NCBI GenBank assembly: GCA_934130215.1
Contig: CAKOXR010000043.1
Span: 1 to 7,313 of the forward strand
DNA: 7,313 bases
Reading direction: 5' to 3'
DNA from: an uncultured Bacilli bacterium
GTDB lineage: Bacteria > Bacillota_I > Bacilli_A > RF39 > UBA660
The position numbers were made by a program, and so were the translations under genes. This document shows, piece by piece, positions 1 through 3,851 of the stretch (its first letter is position 1; the number at the start of each line of letters is the position of its first letter). Below the pieces are notes generated by a model. It was not told where the DNA came from, made no database searches, and saw nothing but the letters and a program-made list of their open reading frames with translations.

Positions 1-85
1 CTTTAATACAGCTATTTTTAAGAATTAATTGTAATGACTTAAAAGATTTTGATTGAAATATTTTTTGGTTTAAAAGTGAGCCCAT
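1..85 (-). CDS. N-terminal fragment of unidentified protein (runs off left edge)
   Basis: A minus-strand frame opens at tandem ATGs (86-88 and 83-85) and stays open to the window edge. It gives about 28 residues that start MGSLLNQKIFQSKSF and then continue with mixed Lys, Ser and Leu. A clear Shine-Dalgarno, AAAGGTGA (91-98), lies 5 nt from the second ATG and only 2 nt from the first, so I chose the second (position 85). No domain can be recognised in so short a piece. The translation signal is real-looking; the length and function of the gene are unknown because most of it lies outside the window. Confidence 0.5.
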   Translation of the reverse strand, partial: MGSLLNQKIFQSKSFKSLQLILKNSCIK

Positions 86-102
86 CATTATCACCTTTTT
101 TT

Positions 103-131
103 ATTTTATCATAAATTCATTATTTTTTCAA
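103..131 (-). promoter_or_regulatory. possible promoter for the left-edge gene
   Basis: On the minus strand TTGAAA (126-131) is separated by 17 nt from TAAAAT (103-108), which carries an upstream TG (TGATAAAAT, extended -10). The expected start of transcription falls almost on the Shine-Dalgarno, so the leader would be only about 12 nt. That is tight, and such boxes arise by chance in AT-rich DNA. Confidence 0.3.
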
Positions 132-241
132 AATATAAAATTAAATTAGTGCGATATATTATCAATAATTATTAATTATGTGTTCATTCGTATATTGGAA
201 AAAGTTGTAGATACCTACGATATTGGCTTCATTAATGATAA

Positions 242-277
242 AAAAGCCTTTATTTATAAAGGCTTTTATTTTTTTTG
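242..277. terminator. bidirectional rho-independent terminator
   Basis: A perfect inverted repeat, AAAAGCCTTTAT (242-253) with ATAAAGGCTTTT (256-267), is followed on the plus strand by a T-run to 277. On the minus strand the GGC arm is followed by TTTTTT. It sits just beyond the minus-strand stop at 288, so it most likely ends that transcript. No gene supported by a ribosome-binding site ends into it from the plus side; the 89-241 stretch holds nothing else I can support. Confidence 0.75.
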
Positions 278-287
278 TAATTTTATT

Positions 288-701
288 TTAATTATTATCT
301 AAGTAATCATCTAGGTTAAATGAAAATTCTATCATTCCAGAATAGTTATTTTCATCATTACTATAATAATCGGTGTAAAAGGTTAAAAATACAATAAATC
401 TATTTTTTAAATATCTAGTTATTTTTATATTTATTTCAGGTTCTTCATATTTGTTTAAATCAGTAATAATTAAGTGTGTTTCACCTTCAAAAATATAATC
501 TTTAAAATTAATTGTTTTATTCATTGGTATTTCTAACAATTTTTCTAATTTGCAATTTAGGTCGAAATTAAAAGAATATTTAGTTCCAGAAATATCAAAA
601 GATAATGTTTTAAATGTTTCATCTTTAACTTTTTTATCTGCTTCATAACTGCACCTTCGTTGTGTTGCATAATCAATTGTTATCCATCTACCCCTAGATG
701 G
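288..701 (-). pseudogene. 5'-truncated or frameshifted gene, unknown function
   Basis: The minus-strand frame is open from the stop at 702-704 to TAA at 288, 137 codons. It reads like real protein throughout, for example YEADKKVKDETFKTLSFDIS, then NCKLEKLLEIPMNKTINF, and a C-terminus ending FSFNLDDYLDNN. No ATG or GTG lies in the first 59 codons. The first in-frame candidates are TTG at 539 and ATG at 524, deep inside the coherent sequence and without a Shine-Dalgarno. A good site (GAAGGTG, then ATG near 643) exists but is in another frame that stops after 28 codons. I therefore read this as a gene that has lost its start by truncation or frameshift; a rare start codon is the alternative. The acidic, aromatic, beta-strand-like sequence matches no family I recognise. 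It has no membrane segment or signal peptide. The terminator at 242-277 follows it. Confidence 0.55.
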
Positions 702-715
702 TTAAAATCATCTAG
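684..715. repeat. three-arm alternating hairpin (CATCTA/TAGATG)
   Basis: CCATCTA (684-690) pairs perfectly with TAGATGG (695-701) across a CCCC loop. The same middle arm, as CTAGATG (694-700), also pairs perfectly with CATCTAG (709-715) across 8 nt. The two hairpins exclude each other. The structure sits exactly where the reading frame of the truncated gene is lost. It could be a regulatory switch, a protein-binding site or a recombination scar; the sequence alone does not decide. Confidence 0.5.
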
Positions 716-745
716 CATAGACACTAAATGAATTTTTCTTTCAAA

Positions 746-777
746 AAAAAGACTAGTTATATATTTAAAACTAATCT
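746..777 (-). terminator. terminator of the coiled-coil gene (copy 1 of a repeat)
   Basis: On the minus strand GATTAGTT (769-776) pairs with AACTAGTC (751-758), with one G-U pair, and is followed directly by a run of eight T (743-750). It lies 48 nt past the stop at 825. The 32-bp element recurs at 2605-2636 with one substitution, behind a different minus-strand gene. Confidence 0.65.
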
Positions 778-824
778 CATTAATAATTTGTAATTTTTTA
801 TTCTATTATTTATTTAATTGAATT

Positions 825-1646
825 TTAATATAAATCACTGTTATCAATTTTTGACTCTATAGAATTTAGTTTCATATCTAGTTCATTAATTTTACTATAT
901 AAGCTACAAAATCCATATTGATCTAATGCAGTATTAACCTTATATTCCATATCACTAATTTTTGAACTTATGCTATCATCTGATTCTGAATTAAATTTTG
1001 TTTCTATATCTTCTAAACTAGAAATTATGCTTTTAAATTCAATATCTTCATCTTCAATTCCGATTTTTTTGTCTATTTTATTGATTAATTCAACCGGACT
1101 ATCTTTATATTTTAAAATTGTATCATTCATATTTTCAGCAATATTTTCTAAACTGTTACATCCTTTTTTTAATTTTGGAACAATATTTTCTATTTCTGAT
1201 GAAATATTAGAGAGTTCACTTTTTGCAGAGTTAATTATAGAAAGCAATCTATTTATTTCTTGTACATGAGTTTTTATATTTGCAACATCACATTTAAATT
1301 CTGATATTTGAGCCTGACTTTCCAAAATATTTTCAGATAAAATTTTCTCTTTGTCATATATTTCATTTATTATTTTGTTCATTTCTTTAAAAATCATTTT
1401 ATAATCCATAACAAAAGATATTTTTGAATTCAAATTATCTGTTCTTTTGTTTTGTATATTTAACGAGTTTATTATTTCTACTAATAATTCTTTTTCAGTC
1501 ATTTTTTTCAAATCTTTTTCATCTATTTCTATTTTACTTTTTTTAGATAAAAACTCATCTTCGGCATCTTTTCTTCCTCTTTGATAACTTTCTTCAATTT
1601 TTCTTTGCCATTCTTCCTTTGACTTTTTCATGTTAAATATATTCAT
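825..1646 (-). CDS. coiled-coil protein, 273 aa, unknown function
   Basis: The start is ATG at 1646, because AAGGAG (1656-1661) stands 9 nt before it; a GTG at 1679 in the same frame would swallow that ribosome-binding site. The protein is soluble, with no signal peptide or membrane span. A basic head (MNIFNMKKSKEEWQRK, then YQRGRKDAEDEF) is followed from about residue 35 by long heptad-like stretches rich in Ile, Leu, Lys, Glu and Ser, at about 50-180 and 200-270. This suggests a mostly helical, oligomerising rod. The three cysteines are not in a metal-binding pattern. It is the last gene of a minus-strand operon, 55 nt after the 59-residue basic protein, with its terminator at 746-777. The head resembles the starts of the two small proteins upstream (M-x-L/I-F, then Lys). 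A structural or scaffold role is plausible but unproven, and I do not recognise a family. Confidence 0.85.
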   Translation of the reverse strand: MNIFNMKKSKEEWQRKIEESYQRGRKDAEDEFLSKKSKIEIDEKDLKKMTEKELLVEIINSLNIQNKRTDNLNSKISFVMDYKMIFKEMNKIINEIYDKEKILSENILESQAQISEFKCDVANIKTHVQEINRLLSIINSAKSELSNISSEIENIVPKLKKGCNSLENIAENMNDTILKYKDSPVELINKIDKKIGIEDEDIEFKSIISSLEDIETKFNSESDDSISSKISDMEYKVNTALDQYGFCSLYSKINELDMKLNSIESKIDNSDLY

Positions 1647-1701
1647 GATAACTATCTCCTTTACTAAAGTAAGTTGCACTTAAATTTGTAATAAAACCTC
1701 A

Positions 1702-1881
1702 CTAATATTTAAATTTATATTTACTTTTTTTCTTTTGATAAGAACTTGTTAAATCCATCATCTTTTTAAAATATGTATCTCCATCAATTTTCTCTTTACT
1801 ATATGATTTCATTAATTTGCCAATTTTACACTTTAATTTTTTTCTTTCGTTTTGTTTTTTTGAATTTCCAAATAATCCCAT
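1702..1881 (-). CDS. small basic protein, 59 aa
   Basis: An ATG (1879-1881) follows a strong AAAAAAGGAG site with 7-nt spacing, and the frame runs to TAG at 1702-1704. The protein begins MGLFGNSKKQNERKKLKCK and is about one-third Lys. It has no membrane segment. The middle (SKEKIDGDTYFKKMMDL) resembles in rhythm the short SHOCT motif, in which a turn and an acidic-aromatic helix follow a short helix, but this is only a weak resemblance. It lies 55 nt upstream of the coiled-coil gene on the same strand with no promoter between, so the two are probably co-transcribed from the promoter at 2046-2074. Strong positive charge and small size suggest binding to nucleic acid, to membrane phospholipid or to the acidic coiled-coil partner. 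Confidence 0.75.
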   Translation of the reverse strand: MGLFGNSKKQNERKKLKCKIGKLMKSYSKEKIDGDTYFKKMMDLTSSYQKKKSKYKFKY

Positions 1882-1905
1882 AACAATTCTCCTTTTTTAC
1901 TAAAA

Positions 1906-2004
1906 CTAAACTTTTTTTGTATCGCCTTTAAAAATTTTTTTAAAACTACCATCTGAATTTTTTTAAGTAATTCATCTTTTATCATTTTTACTGAACAGAC
2001 TCAT
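1906..2004 (-). pseudogene. broken small gene, or 10-aa leader, related to the next gene
   Basis: An ATG (2002-2004) has a good ribosome-binding site (TTGAGGA, 9-nt spacing) and starts MSLFSKNDKR, then meets TGA (1972-1974) and, two codons later, TAA. The same frame continues as KNSDGSFKKIFKGDTKKV and ends at TAG (1906-1908), 33 codons in all. Between the two stops the neighbouring frame reads DELLKK, so a pair of small indels around the A7 run would restore one protein. Its start matches MGLFGNSKK of the downstream gene, and SDGSFKKIF recalls its DGDTYFKKMM. I read it as a decayed paralogue; a short translated leader is the alternative. The TGA is not a Trp codon, because all Trp codons in intact genes here are TGG and a TAA follows. 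Confidence 0.4.
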
Positions 2005-2045
2005 AAATTTACATCCTCAATAAATTACTATTTATTTGTCATTTC

Positions 2046-2074
2046 TATATATAATTATACCATCTTTTTGTCAA
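2046..2074 (-). promoter_or_regulatory. promoter of the small-protein operon
   Basis: On the minus strand a perfect -35 box TTGACA (2069-2074) stands 17 nt from TATATA (2046-2051). A TATAAT preceded by TGG lies inside the spacer (2054-2059) and could act as an extended -10 of its own. Transcription would start near 2039 and run through the broken mini-gene, the 59-residue protein and the coiled-coil protein to the terminator at 746-777. Confidence 0.6.
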
Positions 2075-2128
2075 ATTTTATCATCAATTTGCAACATTAA
2101 AGATTCGTCCAATATTTTCTAGTATATA

Positions 2129-2141
2129 TCCAACTGTTGGA
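2129..2141. repeat. short palindrome upstream of the operon promoter
   Basis: TCCAAC and GTTGGA are perfect 6-bp arms around one T, relatively GC-rich for this window. It lies about 55 bp upstream of the -35 box at 2069-2074 with no T-run behind it on either strand. It could be a protein-binding site; 6-bp arms can also arise by chance. Confidence 0.3.
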
Positions 2142-2172
2142 AGAAAAATATGACTTCGTAAACTTTTTAATC

Positions 2173-2218
2173 AAAAAGATAAAATTAAAAGCATGATAGA
2201 ATTTTTTCATACTTTTAA
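2173..2218 (-). terminator. possible terminator upstream of the operon promoter
   Basis: Arms 2185-2196 and 2207-2218 pair over 12 bp with one mismatch around a 10-nt loop. On the minus strand the hairpin is followed by TTTTATCTTTTT. It would stop transcription coming from the 2413 mini-gene before the promoter at 2046-2074. The stem is almost all A-T, so it may be weak. Confidence 0.35.
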
Positions 2219-2324
2219 CTCAATTTTGCGAGTGAAAAATAAGAAATGATAGCACTATAATTCCTTTATTCTGCTTAATAGTTTAGTAATAAAAATATGC
2301 TTTAATTATTAGTGTATTTTATCA

Positions 2325-2413
2325 TTAAATTGAATTATTATCTACAAAATATTTTATAAAATCTAAATCTAAATCACGGGTTGTTCTAAATTATCGTTAG
2401 ATAGATTGTGCAT
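2325..2413 (-). pseudogene. broken mini-gene (about 29 codons)
   Basis: An ATG (2411-2413) has one of the best ribosome-binding sites in the region (AAAGGTGG at 2421-2428, 7-nt spacing) and encodes MHNLSNDNLEQPVI before TAG at 2369-2371. The adjoining frame then reads RDLDLDFIKYFVDNNSI to TAA at 2325-2327, so a single indel would join them into one short acidic protein. The break coincides with a hexamer tandem repeat at 2359-2375. It may instead be a genuine 14-residue peptide. No function can be inferred. Confidence 0.35.
2359..2375. repeat. AAATCT hexamer tandem repeat
   Basis: AAATCTAAATCTAAATC is 2.8 copies of a 6-bp unit. It lies inside the broken mini-gene, where one frame reads Asp-Leu-Asp-Leu-Asp and another contains the stop. 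Changes of whole units would not shift the frame. Confidence 0.6.
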
Positions 2414-2554
2414 AACAACTCCACCTTTATTGCTTCATTTGAATATAAATTATATAATTTTTATAGTATTGTAGTTTTTTATAATTTAAATTGTTTTTTT
2501 GTGATATATTTGTTTCATTATAGTAAAGAAGATTTTTAATATTATATTTTTAAT

Positions 2555-2587
2555 TATTAGATAAATTAAAATCTAATTTATCTAATA
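2555..2587. repeat. perfect 14-bp inverted repeat, 5-nt loop
   Basis: Arms TATTAGATAAATTA (2555-2568) and TAATTTATCTAATA (2574-2587) are fully complementary. There is no immediate T-run on either strand; on the plus strand ATTTTT comes about 6 nt later. The stem is nearly all A-T. It may be a back-up terminator or a dyad binding site. Confidence 0.55.
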
Positions 2588-2604
2588 TTAATATTTTTCT
2601 ATAT

Positions 2605-2636
2605 AAAAAGACTAGTTATGTATTTAAAACTAATCT
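2605..2636 (-). terminator. terminator of the XRE regulator gene (copy 2 of a repeat)
   Basis: On the minus strand GATTAGTT (2628-2635) pairs with AACTAGTC (2610-2617) and is followed by TTTTT. It begins 20 nt past the stop codon at 2656. It matches 746-777 at 31 of 32 positions, and a TTTTTCT just beyond is also shared (733-739 and 2594-2600). Confidence 0.7.
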
Positions 2637-2655
2637 TATAACTTAATTATATAGG

Positions 2656-3513
2656 TTATTTATGAAAATATAAGTTTACTTGTTTTTGAATATCTGTTTT
2701 TAATTTTTCTATTGTTCCATCAGTATGAATTTTATCCATATTATTTCTAACTGTTCTTGGAAAAATTTTTTTTATATCTTCAGCATAATAACTTCCATCT
2801 CTTGGCTTTTTAAAATTAGTAACTTTATATTTTTCATTAATGTGTTCTACCATAAACATATAAGGTATAGAAGAACTACTATCTTGTTTTATTTCATTAT
2901 TCTCTAAATAATATTTTTCTTCTAAAACCCATACATAAATATTATAAAGTTTATGATTATTTTTTTCTTCAGTTAAATAAGTTTTAATACTAACAAATGA
3001 TTTTTCATTCTCATGATACTTAGGTTCTGTTTCTAATTTTTCTAGTAGATATTTTTCCACCGCATTTATAACTTTTTCTTCATTGAAATTGATTGCAGGA
3101 GTATATTTATATCCCCATGTACTAAATATTACAGGTTTATTGTTTCTCATTCTATTTATATCAATAACAAACATTATCATAAACATTATAATAACTGATA
3201 AAATAATGAAGAAGATGTTTTTTGTTTTCTTAATTTTCTTGTTTGTATAATTTATTGTATTTATAATATTTTCCTCTAGTTTTTCTTGATAATTTTTTTT
3301 ATCTAGCTTTGAACCACTTAATAATTCATTTATTGAAATATTTAATATTTCGCACAATGGAGATAGTAATGATAAATCAGGCATTCCTCTACCATTTTCC
3401 CATTTTGATATTGCTCTATCTGTAATTCCTAATTTATTGGCCAAATCAATTTGAGTTAGTTTTTTTTCTTTACGAAGTTCTGCTATAAATTTTCCTATTT
3501 TTTCTTGATCCAT
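2656..3513 (-). CDS. XRE-family regulator with membrane anchor and external domain
   Basis: The 285-residue protein starts at ATG 3513, behind AAAGGAAA (3521-3528). Residues 5-66 are a typical XRE/HTH_3 domain: a helix-turn-helix at about 19-41 (LTQIDLANKLGI, then DRAISKWENG) followed by the PDLSLLSPLCEIL helix and NISINELLSG. A Lys-rich linker (70-98) leads to one hydrophobic span (about 99-118, FFIILSVIIMFMIMFVIDI). By the positive-inside rule the remaining 165 residues lie outside the cell. That outer part is charged and aromatic (STWGYKYTPA, then VEKYLLEKLE) and is not a domain I recognise. It is divergent from the exporter operon across 338 bp, which suggests it controls that operon and itself. 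It could pass an envelope signal directly to DNA, without a kinase. It ends at the terminator 2605-2636. Intact, with no sign of decay. Confidence 0.93.
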   Translation of the reverse strand: MDQEKIGKFIAELRKEKKLTQIDLANKLGITDRAISKWENGRGMPDLSLLSPLCEILNISINELLSGSKLDKKNYQEKLEENIINTINYTNKKIKKTKNIFFIILSVIIMFMIMFVIDINRMRNNKPVIFSTWGYKYTPAINFNEEKVINAVEKYLLEKLETEPKYHENEKSFVSIKTYLTEEKNNHKLYNIYVWVLEEKYYLENNEIKQDSSSSIPYMFMVEHINEKYKVTNFKKPRDGSYYAEDIKKIFPRTVRNNMDKIHTDGTIEKLKTDIQKQVNLYFHK

Positions 3514-3537
3514 ATATTTTTTTCCTTTCGTAACTAC

Positions 3538-3543
3538 ATTATA
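3538..3543 (-). promoter_or_regulatory. -10 box of the XRE gene
   Basis: A consensus TATAAT on the minus strand lies 24 nt upstream of the ATG, so the leader would be about 17 nt and would keep the Shine-Dalgarno. The hexamer 17 nt further up is GTGTAT, a poor -35 box, so the promoter may be weak or need help. Confidence 0.4.
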
Positions 3544-3617
3544 ATATAAAATTTATTAAAATACACCAAACTAATAGTAGAGTTTAATGAATTTTAAATT
3601 TTTTATAATATGTCTTT

Positions 3618-3637
3618 TATTAATTTAATTATTAATA
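3618..3637. repeat. inverted repeat in the divergent control region
   Basis: TATTAAT (3618-3624) and ATTAATA (3631-3637) are perfect arms with a 6-nt gap, centred about 115 bp upstream of the XRE start. Its spacing suits a dimeric XRE head, but in such AT-rich sequence this is easily chance. Confidence 0.25.
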
Positions 3638-3653
3638 CTTTATTATTTATCAG

Positions 3654-3671
3654 ATACTTATATATACTTAT
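3654..3671 (+). repeat. direct repeat with 10-bp period
   Basis: ATACTTAT occurs at 3654-3661 and again at 3664-3671, one helical turn apart. Tandem half-sites at this spacing are how OmpR-type response regulators bind, but no such regulator is in the window. Confidence 0.35.
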
Positions 3672-3748
3672 TATAAAAAAAAATAAAATTTATTACTTTT
3701 TAATATTTTCATAAAAAAATATATAAAAAAAGCATTTTTCTTCTAAGG

Positions 3749-3774
3749 TGAATTTTCATAATTCAACATATAAT
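3749..3774 (+). promoter_or_regulatory. operator-like inverted repeat beside a -10 box for the exporter operon
   Basis: TGAATT (3749-3754) and AATTCA (3760-3765) are perfect arms with a 5-nt gap, and a consensus TATAAT follows at 3769-3774. The expected -35 position reads AGGTGA, which is poor. A dyad covering a poor -35 box is the layout of an activated promoter, as in BceAB-type operons, but it could equally be a repressor site. The leader would be about 70 nt. Confidence 0.4.
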
Positions 3775-3801
3775 TTATAAAAAACGGGTGAAATTACTCA
3801 T

Positions 3802-3830
3802 TTGCAATCATTATTTTTATATGATAGAGT
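3802..3830 (+). promoter_or_regulatory. second candidate promoter for the exporter operon
   Basis: TTGCAA (3802-3807) and TAGAGT (3825-3830) are 17 nt apart, each matching the consensus at 4 of 6 positions. The transcript would start about 15 nt before the ATG, just ahead of the AAGGGGG ribosome-binding site, so this is the less comfortable of the two candidates. Confidence 0.3.
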
Positions 3831-3851
3831 ATTTTTTCAAGGGGGAAAAAT

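Larger units (their letters stand above)
2414..2654. other. non-coding stretch between relics and the XRE gene
   Basis: No frame with a ribosome-binding site is seen between the mini-gene start and the stop of the XRE gene. It holds the mini-gene's ribosome-binding site, a TATAAT (minus strand, near 2450) with no good -35 box, the 14-bp inverted repeat at 2555-2587 and the terminator at 2605-2636. Confidence 0.5.

Noticed and set aside
150..298. plus-strand frame through 150-298 (and a similar minus-strand one)
   Set aside because: It runs across the terminator hairpin, has no ribosome-binding site, and both strands look equally open, which suggests chance.
970..1269. plus-strand open frame of 99 codons
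   Set aside because: It is antisense to the coiled-coil gene, has no ribosome-binding site, and its Ser/Ile/Phe-rich content is what the reverse of Glu/Asn/Lys codons gives.
1647..1679. GTG start 11 codons upstream for the coiled-coil protein
   Set aside because: The extension encodes the AAGGAG ribosome-binding site of ATG 1646, and GTG has none of its own.
1972..1974. UGA read as tryptophan (Mycoplasma-type code) to rescue broken frames
   Set aside because: All Trp codons in the intact genes are TGG, and the broken mini-gene also has an in-frame TAA.
2097..2210. minus-strand 37-codon frame from ATG 2210
   Set aside because: It has no convincing ribosome-binding site, starts inside a candidate terminator hairpin and overlaps an equally readable frame on the other strand; kept only as part of the relic-zone finding.
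2725..2907. plus-strand open frame of 60 codons
   Set aside because: It is antisense to the well-supported XRE gene and has no ribosome-binding site.
3610..3714. plus-strand 34-codon hydrophobic frame in the divergent region
   Set aside because: It has no ribosome-binding site and a composition (Ile, Leu, Tyr, Phe, Lys) expected from random AT-rich DNA.
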